Shown here piece after piece: positions 1 to 6,364 of a DNA stretch of 15,161 nt (its first letter is position 1; each line of letters opens with the position of its first letter). The notes beneath the pieces were generated by a model. It was given only the letters and a program-made list of their open reading frames with translations. It was not told the DNA's origin and did no database searches. The translations under genes and the position numbers were made by a program. The DNA comes from Candidatus Giovannonibacteria bacterium RIFCSPLOWO2_01_FULL_46_13 (GTDB lineage Bacteria; Patescibacteriota; Minisyncoccia; JACPKW01; UBA11713), in assembly GCA_001778785.1 (NCBI GenBank), contig MFIE01000023.1, positions 37,631-52,791 of the forward strand, written 5' to 3'.

Positions 1-2
1 AT

Positions 3-167
3 TTGTCCGAAGCCGCGAAAATTTTATCCTCTTCGGACGGGGCGCTCCACCTGCGGACGCTTCAATCTATAAATGACATCTCTTCGGACCAATCCAACAC
101 GGTCGTCTTCACGATACCGATGGAAATCCTGAAAGCGTTTACGTCCTTCAAAAAAGAGGAGAAATAA
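3..167 (+). CDS. Stomatin/SPFH (band 7) family protein, C-terminal fragment
   Basis: Only the last 54 residues are in the window; the gene starts to the left of it. The readable frame contains AAKILSSSDGALHLRTLQSI, followed by a VVFTIP segment and a lysine-rich tail ending in TAA at 165-167. This fits the C-terminal end of bacterial slipin/stomatin proteins, where an Ala-rich helix leads to an LR-x-LQ-x-L motif and a hydrophobic xxFxxPxE stretch. SPFH proteins are membrane-anchored scaffolds that form oligomeric rings and often act with an NfeD-type protease; no such partner is visible here. The end of the gene overlaps the end of the convergent kinase gene by 20 bp. The family call rests on this C-terminal motif alone. 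Confidence 0.72.
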   Translation: MSEAAKILSSSDGALHLRTLQSINDISSDQSNTVVFTIPMEILKAFTSFKKEEK

Positions 168-717
168 TTTTGTCTAAAAACTTTTTAACTTCTTTCTCGT
201 AATCTTCGAGGGTCCCCTCGTTTGCGATTTTGAAATCCGCTTCCTCGCCGATTTTCGGGATGAATTCTTCGGTGTGGGCTTTTTCTTCTTCCATGAATTG
301 CTCAAAGCTTACCGTATCTTCGCCGGCTTTTTCTTTGGCAATCTTTCCTCTCTCCCAGCGTAGCTCCGGGCTAGCCGTCACATACACCAAGAAATTTTTC
401 TCGAATTTCCTGACCATATCCCGGTCCGCAGGCATCCTCACCCCGTCAAAAATTACGATATCGGACTCGTCGGACATTATTTTTTTATAAACCGCCTGCG
501 TCAAAACTTCTTTGCCGTATTTCGGCTCCATAGCCTGGAAAAGATTTTGCAGGTTGGAGCGCGAAGGCTCCAGGTCCCAAATCTTGAGAGTCTCATACAG
601 GACGTCAACCGAGCGGATGCACCCCACGGTCTTGGGTTTAGCAAATTCGGACAAGAGTTTAACGAAAGTGCCCTTGCCGGCGCGCTTTTCTCCTAATAGC
701 CCTATTACAATTTTCAT
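148..717 (-). CDS. P-loop nucleotide kinase-like protein (dephospho-CoA kinase/UPF0200-like)
   Basis: A 189-residue soluble P-loop protein. The Walker A motif GEKRAGKGT is at residues 9-17, and a DGVR motif at 91-94 follows a hydrophobic strand (IVIF), as in the Walker B position of nucleotide kinases. Later features are a VTASPELRWER stretch, an acidic mid-region (FEQFMEEEKAH) and an ADFKIANEGTLEDYEK end. This order resembles the archaeal UPF0200/dephospho-CoA-kinase-like family, which probably phosphorylates a nucleotide-like substrate; the true substrate cannot be told. The start is the ATG at 717, with a TACAAT box 8 nt upstream preceded by TGG and no Shine-Dalgarno site. The 3' end overlaps the stomatin-like gene by 20 bp. 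Confidence 0.75.
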   Translation of the reverse strand: MKIVIGLLGEKRAGKGTFVKLLSEFAKPKTVGCIRSVDVLYETLKIWDLEPSRSNLQNLFQAMEPKYGKEVLTQAVYKKIMSDESDIVIFDGVRMPADRDMVRKFEKNFLVYVTASPELRWERGKIAKEKAGEDTVSFEQFMEEEKAHTEEFIPKIGEEADFKIANEGTLEDYEKEVKKFLDKIISPLF

Positions 718-725
718 GCTTTATT

Positions 726-734
726 ATTGTACCA
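726..734 (-). promoter_or_regulatory. Extended -10 promoter of the P-loop kinase, near-leaderless
   Basis: On the minus strand the sequence reads TGGTACAAT, an extended -10 element (TGn plus TACAAT), ending 8 nt before the ATG at 717. A start site about 7 nt after the box would fall next to the start codon. No Shine-Dalgarno site is seen. Confidence 0.6.
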
Positions 735-742
735 GAAAATAG

Positions 743-775
743 AAAAATCCCCCGACCTGCGGTCGGGGGATTTTT
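743..775 (-). terminator. Intrinsic terminator after the lysozyme-like gene
   Basis: A perfect inverted repeat with 15-bp arms (AAAAATCCCCCGACC and its complement) and a TGC/GCA loop. Read on the minus strand it follows the TAA of the lysozyme-like gene by 6 nt and ends in a U run. It is symmetric and has A and T tracts on both sides, so it could work in both directions. Confidence 0.88.
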
Positions 776-781
776 CAAGCA

Positions 782-1192
782 TTACCAGCCAGCGACTTCT
801 TTCGACCAGCAGACTTTGCTTTTAAACCAGGGTCTAGTGCCTTGCTTCTCAAATAAGTAGAGGGCGAAGGCCTCGTTCCCTTCTTCGGAGTAAATATCGT
901 ACCCGAGCTTCTTGGCTTCCACGCCCCAGACACCTTTGTTAATCTGGTAGCGTCCGATGTCCCTCGGGTCATAGTTACCCGTAAGAACTTCACCGTTAGC
1001 TTTGAAATGCGTGTCGTTAGACTCGCATTTGGCAATCTTCTTCATGATTCCCGGAACAGGGGTCATATTTTTTGACACCTCAATACCGACAGTTTCGGCC
1101 TCAAATTCAGCGACTAAAGCTGGTCCGGCTTCGTGGCCGATTTCTGGGAAAATCATAGCAAGACTTATTAGCGCTGCGTAGATTATAGGCAT
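782..1192 (-). CDS. Secreted lysozyme-like/lytic transglycosylase domain protein
   Basis: A 136-residue protein with an N-terminal hydrophobic segment (residues 2-16) that could be a signal peptide or membrane anchor. A lysozyme-like fold follows: the IAKCESND motif at 53-60 carries the likely catalytic Glu57 in the E-S pair typical of lytic transglycosylases, then DIGRYQIN at 78-85 (the usual G-x-x-QIN motif), an NEAFALYLF helix and a GTRPWFKSKVCW end. Cys56 and Cys128 could form a disulfide outside the cell. It probably cleaves peptidoglycan, for example in wall remodelling or in attack on a host cell surface; the target is inferred. A TATATT box lies 6 nt before the ATG and a terminator follows the stop. 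Confidence 0.82.
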   Translation of the reverse strand: MPIIYAALISLAMIFPEIGHEAGPALVAEFEAETVGIEVSKNMTPVPGIMKKIAKCESNDTHFKANGEVLTGNYDPRDIGRYQINKGVWGVEAKKLGYDIYSEEGNEAFALYLFEKQGTRPWFKSKVCWSKEVAGW

Positions 1193-1198
1193 ATTTGT

Positions 1199-1204
1199 AA
1201 TATA
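1199..1204 (-). promoter_or_regulatory. -10 box of the lysozyme-like gene, leaderless
   Basis: The minus strand reads TATATT, six bases (ACAAAT), then the ATG at 1192. This spacing puts the transcription start at or next to the start codon. A short hairpin (arms TCCCGC 1208-1213 and GCGGGA 1220-1225) lies just upstream of the box. Confidence 0.5.
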
Positions 1205-1290
1205 AAATCCCGCATATTCGCGGGAATCTATATTCCCTAAAGGTTAGCATATTTACGCCAGAAAGTCAAGCCCAAAATCGAGATTCCCCA

Positions 1291-1328
1291 TGTCCAAAAT
1301 ATGGCTTAAAATAAGGCGATTTTGGACA
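1291..1328. promoter_or_regulatory. Inverted repeat in a divergent intergenic region, possible operator
   Basis: TGTCCAAAAT at 1291-1300 is repeated exactly as its reverse complement ATTTTGGACA at 1319-1328, with an 18-nt AT-rich spacer. It lies between the divergent lysozyme-like and DUF378 genes, about 90-110 bp from either start. There is no following U run, so a protein-binding site is more likely than a terminator. The binding protein is unknown. Confidence 0.4.
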
Positions 1329-1424
1329 AAAATTAATATGAAATTGACAAAAAAGATATGCTCAATAGACCCTAATAAATTCATATATAATGGAATCAAT
1401 AGGTCGATTACGCCTTAAAAGGTA

Positions 1425-1430
1425 TATAAA
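1425..1430 (+). promoter_or_regulatory. Candidate -10 box of the DUF378 gene
   Basis: TATAAA lies 8 nt before the ATG at 1439, suggesting a start site at the codon. A second TATAAT lies at 1386-1391, and a TTGACA at 1344-1349 is too far from it (36 nt) to form a normal pair. If the 1386 box were used, the leader would be about 40 nt with only a weak AAAAGG at 1417-1422. Confidence 0.4.
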
Positions 1431-1438
1431 TTTAAAAA

Positions 1439-1651
1439 ATGAAAGCTTTACACATGATCGCCTTCATCCTCCTAGTGGTGGGAGGGTTGAATTGGCTCCT
1501 CGTTGCGTTCGATTATAACCTTGTGGACTCGATTTTGGGCGCTGGCTCCGCCGGTGCGATGATCGTCTACGTCCTCGTAGGTTTATCGGCAATTTGGGAA
1601 GTTTTAACCCACAAGAAAAACTGCCGCAACTGCAACCCAAGCGGTATGTAA
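1439..1651 (+). CDS. DUF378 family small membrane protein
   Basis: A 70-residue protein with two predicted membrane helices at about residues 4-24 and 38-57. The motif GGLNWLLVAFDYNLVD after the first helix and the V-x-VGLSAIWE stretch in the second are the marks of DUF378, a family widespread in bacteria and common in CPR genomes with no established role. The basic C-terminus (HKKNCRNC) has a C-x2-C pair at residues 62 and 65, perhaps for metal binding or a disulfide. It stands alone and diverges from the lysozyme-like gene; a perfect palindrome lies 20 bp after its stop. Confidence 0.85.
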   Translation: MKALHMIAFILLVVGGLNWLLVAFDYNLVDSILGAGSAGAMIVYVLVGLSAIWEVLTHKKNCRNCNPSGM

Positions 1652-1671
1652 ATTGGATAGTTTTCAAACCT

Positions 1672-1705
1672 GCAAATCCCCTCCGCCTAGGCGGAGGGGA
1701 TTTGC
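1672..1705 (+). terminator. Perfect 34-bp palindrome, likely terminator, overlapping the next promoter
   Basis: GCAAATCCCCTCCGCCT at 1672-1688 is followed directly by its exact reverse complement at 1689-1705, giving a GC-rich stem flanked by A and T tracts. It follows the DUF378 stop codon. The 3' T tract is only three bases, so termination may be weak. The T and G of the next gene's extended -10 element (1703-1704) are inside the 3' arm. Confidence 0.7.
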
Positions 1706-1711
1706 TATAAT
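1703..1711 (+). promoter_or_regulatory. Extended -10 promoter of the exonuclease gene, leaderless
   Basis: TGCTATAAT is a perfect extended -10 element. Six bases (ATAGCC) separate it from the ATG at 1718, so transcription should start at the start codon. The -35 position falls inside the palindrome and has no TTGACA-like sequence. Confidence 0.72.
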
Positions 1712-1717
1712 ATAGCC

Positions 1718-2449
1718 ATGCCTAAATTAATTTTTGACATAGAAACTATCGGGGAGGATTTTGACATGCTGGACAAAACTTCGCAGGAAGCCTTAACCCG
1801 TTGGATCAAGAAAGACTCGGAATCGGAGGAGGACTACCTAAAAGAGCTTGAATCCCTGAAAGACGGGTTGGGCTTCTCCCCTTTTACCGGCGAAGTCGTC
1901 GCGATAGGGGTGCTCGATTATGAAAAAAATAAAGTCGTCATAACTTTTCAGGCTCCGGGTTCAGATACCAAGGAATTCGAAGAGGATGGGGTGAAGTATA
2001 AGCCCATGACCGAAAAAGAAATGCTCGAGAATTTTTGGAAGGGCGCGGAAAATTACAACGAGTTCGTAACGTTCAACGGAAGATGTTTCGACGTCCCGTT
2101 CCTTATGGTCCGCTCCGCGGTGCACAAAATAAAACCGTCCAAAGATTTGATGGCGAACCGATATCTCTCGAGCCAGCGCGACTTAGCCAAGCACGTCGAC
2201 CTGCAGGACCAGATGACTTTTTACGGGGCGCTCCGCAGGAAGGGCGGGCTCCACATGATCTCGCGCGCCTTCGGGATAAAAAGCCCGAAAGATTCCGGGA
2301 TCAAGGGCGAGGATGTTGGGCGATTGTTTAAAGAAAAAAGATTTGAAGATATTGCCAGGTACAACGCCGGCGACTTATACGCCACGCGCGACTTATACAC
2401 GGCCTGGAAAGAATACCTTCACTTTCCTTACGAGAAGTATCAATATTAA
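1718..2449 (+). CDS. DEDDy-type 3'-5' exonuclease, PolB-exonuclease-like
   Basis: A 243-residue protein with the RNase H-like exonuclease fold. Motif I is FDIET with Asp7 and Glu9; motif II is TFNGRCFDVPF with Asp125; motif III is YNAGDLYATRDLY with Tyr215 and Asp219 (Y-x3-D). These four acidic residues plus Tyr match DEDDy nucleases and the family of predicted 3'-5' exonucleases related to the exonuclease domain of DNA polymerase B. It probably degrades single-stranded DNA or RNA ends, but the substrate is inferred. The start at 1718 is set by the -10 box 6 nt upstream; no Shine-Dalgarno site is present. msrB follows after 3 nt, so the two are almost certainly co-transcribed. Confidence 0.86.
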   Translation: MPKLIFDIETIGEDFDMLDKTSQEALTRWIKKDSESEEDYLKELESLKDGLGFSPFTGEVVAIGVLDYEKNKVVITFQAPGSDTKEFEEDGVKYKPMTEKEMLENFWKGAENYNEFVTFNGRCFDVPFLMVRSAVHKIKPSKDLMANRYLSSQRDLAKHVDLQDQMTFYGALRRKGGLHMISRAFGIKSPKDSGIKGEDVGRLFKEKRFEDIARYNAGDLYATRDLYTAWKEYLHFPYEKYQY

Positions 2450-2452
2450 ATC

Positions 2453-2845
2453 ATGGACAAGATAAACAAAACCGAAGAAGAGTGGCGGAAAGAATTGAGC
2501 CCGGAAGAATACCAAGTGCTTCGGGGCAAAGATACGGAAGAGGCGTACTCTGGTTTGTATTGGGACGCGCACGACAAGGGCATATACCGGTGCAAGGCCT
2601 GCGGGGCGGAGCTTTTTTCTTCGGAAGATAAATTCACTTCTAAAACCGGGTGGCCGAGTTTCACCCAGCCCGTTAAAGACGGAAAAATAATCCTCGAGGA
2701 AGACAAAGCTTACGGCATGGACCGCATCGAAGTTAAATGCGCCAGGTGCCTCTCGCACCTCGGCCACGTTTTCGACGACGGCCCTCCGCCAACCAACAAA
2801 CGGTACTGCATAAATTCCATCTCGTTAAAACTCGAGAAGGAATAA
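2453..2845 (+). CDS. msrB: Peptide-methionine (R)-S-oxide reductase MsrB
   Basis: A full-length 130-residue MsrB. The zinc site is formed by two C-x2-C pairs, Cys47/Cys50 and Cys96/Cys99. GWPSF (66-70), the LSHLGHVFDDGP stretch and RYCINS with catalytic Cys119 are all present. It reduces methionine-R-sulfoxide in proteins, repairing oxidative damage in the cytoplasm. The position before GWPSF, where many MsrBs carry the resolving cysteine, is Thr65, so recycling must use another thiol or a direct reductant. It starts 3 nt after the exonuclease stop and is followed by a strong terminator, so the pair forms a two-gene operon. No msrA is in the window. Confidence 0.96.
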   Translation: MDKINKTEEEWRKELSPEEYQVLRGKDTEEAYSGLYWDAHDKGIYRCKACGAELFSSEDKFTSKTGWPSFTQPVKDGKIILEEDKAYGMDRIEVKCARCLSHLGHVFDDGPPPTNKRYCINSISLKLEKE

Positions 2846-2849
2846 AAAA

Positions 2850-2882
2850 GGGCCCGGACGTCGCTTGCGCAACGCCGGGCCC
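2850..2882. terminator. Bidirectional intrinsic terminator between convergent genes
   Basis: GGGCCCGG at 2850-2857 pairs with CCGGGCCC at 2875-2882; the loop region can add three more pairs (CGT/ACG). On the plus strand it follows the msrB stop and is trailed by TTGTTCTT. On the minus strand it follows the carbonic-anhydrase-like gene and is trailed by TTTTTT. It probably serves both genes. Confidence 0.88.
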
Positions 2883-2892
2883 TTGTTCTTGA

Positions 2893-3330
2893 TCAGGGGA
2901 AGATTTTCGGAGCACGGATATCTTCAATGCCACCATCCTTATATCTTTCTGGATACAGCGCCACGACATTGAGCGCGTGGGCACGAAACATCATAGAAAG
3001 GTCGAGTAAGTGCTTCTTCTGAATCTCTACAACCTCTGCCCCAGAAGGAAATGGCTTGAAAAAAGAACCTTGGTACCCGAGACAAGCCATATGATTTGCT
3101 AGGCCTATCCGCGAAAGTTTAAATTTATTGATGATAAAAAAAGCCTTTTCTCTTTCCCACTGAGCACCGCGGCAATCATCATGGAGAAGGCCTGCGCCAC
3201 CACCATGCAAGATCTCAAACGGCCTTTTCATCCCATAGTCCTCTGCAAAAATCTCGATCGTCCTTCTGTGGTAGTTTTTGTCTCCACAAAGGACTATAAG
3301 AGAATCGTAAACGTATCTCTTCTTCTCCAT
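2893..3330 (-). CDS. Putative beta-carbonic-anhydrase-like protein
   Basis: A 145-residue soluble protein of no firmly recognised family. The IVLCGDKN segment places Cys15 and Asp17 after a hydrophobic strand. IGLANHMACLGY places His80 and Cys83 in an H-x2-C motif after another strand, with a glycine-rich LHGGGAG loop (41-47) between. The order C-x-D ... glycine loop ... H-x2-C is that of the zinc and Asp ligands of beta-carbonic anhydrases, but the usual Arg of C-x-D-x-R is not in place and the protein is shorter than the usual ~200 residues. It may hydrate CO2 or be a divergent zinc protein. It has a complete promoter, a ~35-nt leader and GGGAGG five to six bases before the ATG, unlike its neighbours. 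Confidence 0.55.
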   Translation of the reverse strand: MEKKRYVYDSLIVLCGDKNYHRRTIEIFAEDYGMKRPFEILHGGGAGLLHDDCRGAQWEREKAFFIINKFKLSRIGLANHMACLGYQGSFFKPFPSGAEVVEIQKKHLLDLSMMFRAHALNVVALYPERYKDGGIEDIRAPKIFP

Positions 3331-3335
3331 CTACA

Positions 3336-3396
3336 CCTCCCTTGAAAATAAATTACTGCCCAAAACACTATACCAGAATATAGCTAGACACTTCAA
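3336..3396 (-). promoter_or_regulatory. Full sigma-70 promoter, leader and Shine-Dalgarno of the CA-like gene
   Basis: On the minus strand a -35 box TTGAAG (3396-3391), an 18-nt spacer and -10 box TATAGT (3372-3367) are present, with TGG before the -10 (extended form). A leader of about 30-35 nt ends in GGGAGG, five to six bases before the ATG at 3330. This is the most conventional initiation region in the window. Confidence 0.75.
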
Positions 3397-3410
3397 GCGC
3401 AAGTAGTGGA

Positions 3411-4559
3411 TTAGTACCCTTCCAATTTTTTGGCTTCGCTGTGTTCGCGGATTTTCATTATGGCTTTCGCCTCGATCTGCCGAATTCGCTCGCGGGTCAC
3501 GCCGAATTCTTTTCCAACCTCTTCGAGCGTGTGGGAAATCCCGTCGTCCAAACCGAAACGCAGGCGCAAGATCTTCTGCTCGCGGGGGGCTAAGTCATTT
3601 AAAATCTGGTGGAATTGGTCGCGCAGGAGCCGGCGCGCGGCCTCTTGCGAGGGCGATAATATTTTTTCGTCTTCTATAAAATCACCGAGCAAAGAATCCT
3701 CGTCGTCCTCCCCCACCGGCTGTTCTAAGGACACCGTCTCCTGCGAAATTTTTTGGATGTGCCGGATTTTGTCTACATCGATATTCATCTCCGAGGCGAT
3801 CTCTTCGGCCAAAGGTTCGCGGCCCAAGTCCTGCGTCAAGCGGCGGACAACTTGCTGGTATTTCGAAATAGTCTCGATCATATGCACGGGGATCCGTATT
3901 GTTCGCGCCTGGTCCGCGAGCGCGCGGGTTATGGCCTGCCTGATCCACCAAGTCGCGTACGTTGAAAATTTAAACCCTTTTCTCCAATCGAATTTCTCGA
4001 CAGCCCGGAAAAGCCCGAGGTTCCCTTCCTGTATCAAATCCAAAAGCGTTAAGTTCGGCGAGCGGCCAACATATTTTTTTGCGATAGAGACCACCAATCG
4101 CAGGTTCGCCTTGGCCAATTTATTTTTTGCCTCCTGGTCCCCTTTTTCGATTTGCCGCGCAAATTCTTTTTCTTCGTTAGCGTTGATCAAGGAAATTTTT
4201 CCTATCTCGCGCAAATACATCTGTACGGAATCCGTGCTGAATTCCTTGCCTTCTTCGGCGACCGGCGTCTTTTCATTTACTTCAAGCTTTTCTCCCTCGA
4301 GGACGTAAACTCCGGCTTCTTCCAAGTGCCTGTATAATTCGTCTAAAAATATAATATTGTCCTCGATGTGCGGGAATAAATTTAAAATCTCCGCGTATGT
4401 TATAAATCCGCGGCCCTTGCCCTTGTCGATCAGGGTCTGCATTTTTGTATCAGAAAATTCCTCAGAGGCTTTGGTCGCCCTGGGTTTTCGTACTGTTGCC
4501 GCCGCCGCAGGTTTCTTGGGCGGAGCCTTCTTTACTTTTTTAACCTTGCTTCTTGCCAT
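3411..4559 (-). CDS. rpoD: RNA polymerase primary sigma factor RpoD
   Basis: A 382-residue group 1 sigma-70. The N-terminal 30 residues are a Lys/Pro/Ala-rich basic tail, followed by a short region 1.1 (about 38-92), region 1.2 (TDSVQMYLREIG, 109-120), region 2 (about 150-222, with the -10-binding FKFSTYATWWIRQAI at 197-210), region 3 starting with HMIET (226-230), which in RpoD contacts extended -10 DNA, and region 4 with the -35-binding helix-turn-helix TLEEVGKEFGVTRERIRQIE at 344-363. It lacks the large non-conserved insert of E. coli RpoD. The start overlaps the end of dnaG by 28 bp, so the two are translated from one message. No terminator is apparent after its stop. Confidence 0.97.
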   Translation of the reverse strand: MARSKVKKVKKAPPKKPAAAATVRKPRATKASEEFSDTKMQTLIDKGKGRGFITYAEILNLFPHIEDNIIFLDELYRHLEEAGVYVLEGEKLEVNEKTPVAEEGKEFSTDSVQMYLREIGKISLINANEEKEFARQIEKGDQEAKNKLAKANLRLVVSIAKKYVGRSPNLTLLDLIQEGNLGLFRAVEKFDWRKGFKFSTYATWWIRQAITRALADQARTIRIPVHMIETISKYQQVVRRLTQDLGREPLAEEIASEMNIDVDKIRHIQKISQETVSLEQPVGEDDEDSLLGDFIEDEKILSPSQEAARRLLRDQFHQILNDLAPREQKILRLRFGLDDGISHTLEEVGKEFGVTRERIRQIEAKAIMKIREHSEAKKLEGY

Positions 4560-6301
4560 AAATTATTTAATTTTTTTGAAGCATCTTGAAATTCTTTTAA
4601 ATATTCACCCAAGCGATTTTTCTCCCCGGCAATCTCCATTTTCCTTATTTGCTCGGAAAGAAATTCCAGTTTCGATTTGACCGCTTCCTGCTCGAGTTCC
4701 GAGACGAGACTTTTAAACTCTGCCCTGATGTCCGGGGCCTCTCCGTACAAAAGTTCCGCTTCTAGCGAAAACTTCGCGAGCAAGCCTTCCAATTCTTTCG
4801 GTATTTCCTTCCCTTCCGTAATCGCTTCGAGCGCTTTCAAATTTTCCTCGGAAAAAGCATCCTTGATCCCAAGCGAGACTTCTTTCAGCAATTGGTCCTT
4901 CTGCCAGTAGATCATCCCCAAAAGCCTTTCTTCCACCAAATGCCTCCTCGTCTTTGATACGACGTCCGCGCGTTTAGGCTCCTTACCGGGGATTACCTCC
5001 CCCTTTTTCGAAAACTTTTTCAGCTCTTCCCACAAAGGCTCCTCCCGAAGCTCGAGCACTTTTGAAGCCTCCTGGATCCAGTGGGCCCGGTCGATCGAGT
5101 CCGGCAAACGCGCTATGTACGGAAAAACTGCCGTTTTGGCTTCGTTGCGTAATGAGTATAAATCTCCGGAAAATCTTTTTTTGATATTTTCCAAAAAGAA
5201 CGCAACAACCGGCTTAGCCTCGCGGACGGCGCTGGACCAAAGGTCGGCATTTTCCTTGATAGTCTCGGCCGGATCCTTGCCTCCTCGAACTTCGATTATA
5301 TTAACATCAAAACCGGATTCGAGCGAGAGCTCATATCCCCTTCGTGCTGCCATCTCCCCAGCCTCGTCCGTATCGAAGGCCAGGAGCAATCTCCCGGTAA
5401 GCCGCTTAATTAAATTAAGGTGCCCGTTGCTCAAGGCCGTTCCGGAAGTCGCGACGACATTTTTTACCCCGGCTTGGTGGGACATCAAGGCGTCCATCTG
5501 CCCCTCTACCAAAACGCAGGCGTTTTCTTTTCGCACGTCATTTTTCGCGCGGTCCCAAAGATATAAAATTTTCGACTTATCGTACAAAACCGTCTGCGGG
5601 GAATTTATATATTTGCCTTCGCCTGCCTGCCGGCCAGGCAGGTTGGTTTCTTTTCCAAATATCCTTCCCGAAAACCCGACAACCCGTCCGGAAGGGTCGG
5701 AAACCGGGAACATTATGCGCGAACGGAAGCGGTCGTAAAATTTCGTGCGCGCATCCGATCGCTGGCTCAAAATCGCGAGCCCGACTTTTTCCGCTTCCTG
5801 CGAAGTGTATCCGCTCTGGCCTAAATAATTTAAAACTCCTTCCCAGCCGTCGGGCGCGAACCCCAACCGAAATTCCTTAATGCTTTCATCTTTCACTCCG
5901 CGCCCTTTTAAATATTCTAGCGCCGGTTTATTTTTCAAAAGTTCGGCTTGATAAAATTTCGTAGCTTCATCCATTAAATTTAAAAGCCTCTTCCGCTCGT
6001 TTGACGCCCGTGGGTCTTCCCTTCTCAAAGTAATCCCCGCGCGCGAGGCCAGCATTTCAAGCGCTTCCGGAAATTCCACGCCCTCGATCATCGAGACGAA
6101 CCTGAAAACATCCCCTCCGGCGTTGCACCCGAAACAATGAAAAATTTCCCTGGCGGGAGAGACGTAGAAAGACGGCGTTTTTTCGTTATGAAAAGGACAG
6201 ACCGCCTTGAAGTTCGCGCCTGCCTTGGAAAGCCGGATGTAAGAGCCGATTAAATCGACAATATCCACCCTTTTTTTGATATCTTCTATAGGGGAGGACA
6301 T
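4532..6301 (-). CDS. dnaG: DNA primase DnaG
   Basis: A 589-residue primase that makes RNA primers at the replication fork. The CHC2 zinc finger has Cys35, His38, Cys56 and Cys59. The core includes GFSGRIFG (209-216), YINSP (231-235), and the TOPRIM acidic residues Glu266 (VLVEGQMD) and Asp310/Asp312 (LAFDTDEAG). The C-terminal third is helical and variable, as expected for a helicase-interacting part. Residues 219-228 (TNLPGRQAGE) form an extra loop where most primases pass almost directly from GR-x-LG to KYINSP; it is encoded by a palindrome. The ATG at 6301 has TGATACAAT ending 9 nt upstream and no Shine-Dalgarno site. It overlaps rpoD and follows the VOC gene by 63 nt. Confidence 0.97.
   Translation of the reverse strand: MSSPIEDIKKRVDIVDLIGSYIRLSKAGANFKAVCPFHNEKTPSFYVSPAREIFHCFGCNAGGDVFRFVSMIEGVEFPEALEMLASRAGITLRREDPRASNERKRLLNLMDEATKFYQAELLKNKPALEYLKGRGVKDESIKEFRLGFAPDGWEGVLNYLGQSGYTSQEAEKVGLAILSQRSDARTKFYDRFRSRIMFPVSDPSGRVVGFSGRIFGKETNLPGRQAGEGKYINSPQTVLYDKSKILYLWDRAKNDVRKENACVLVEGQMDALMSHQAGVKNVVATSGTALSNGHLNLIKRLTGRLLLAFDTDEAGEMAARRGYELSLESGFDVNIIEVRGGKDPAETIKENADLWSSAVREAKPVVAFFLENIKKRFSGDLYSLRNEAKTAVFPYIARLPDSIDRAHWIQEASKVLELREEPLWEELKKFSKKGEVIPGKEPKRADVVSKTRRHLVEERLLGMIYWQKDQLLKEVSLGIKDAFSEENLKALEAITEGKEIPKELEGLLAKFSLEAELLYGEAPDIRAEFKSLVSELEQEAVKSKLEFLSEQIRKMEIAGEKNRLGEYLKEFQDASKKLNNLWQEARLKK
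5622..5642 (-). repeat. Palindromic insert inside dnaG
   Basis: CCTGCCTG at 5622-5629 and its reverse complement CAGGCAGG at 5635-5642 flank five bases. On the coding strand this encodes NLPGRQAG in a loop between two conserved primase motifs and keeps the frame. Palindromes of this kind encoding LPGRQAG-like peptides recur, in my recollection, in CPR genomes; only this copy is in the window. Confidence 0.6.
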
Positions 6302-6310
6302 TATTTAAGT

Positions 6311-6319
6311 ATTGTATCA
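6311..6319 (-). promoter_or_regulatory. Extended -10 promoter of dnaG-rpoD
   Basis: The minus strand reads TGATACAAT, an extended -10 element, with 9 nt to the ATG at 6301. This predicts a start site within about 2 nt of the start codon, so dnaG-rpoD may have its own near-leaderless transcript in addition to read-through from the VOC gene. Confidence 0.65.
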
Positions 6320-6364
6320 GCAAACTATGTTATTGCTAGCCTCTGGCACAGATCAAAAAAATAA

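Noticed and set aside
1344..1391. TTGACA (1344) with TATAAT (1386) as one promoter
   Set aside because: The 36-nt spacing is about twice that of a sigma-70 promoter.
3430..4308. Long plus-strand ORF opposite rpoD
   Set aside because: Serine/arginine-rich antisense shadow of a strongly conserved gene.
5115..5738. Plus-strand ORF opposite dnaG
   Set aside because: Antisense shadow of dnaG; low-complexity Ser/Arg composition and no family match.
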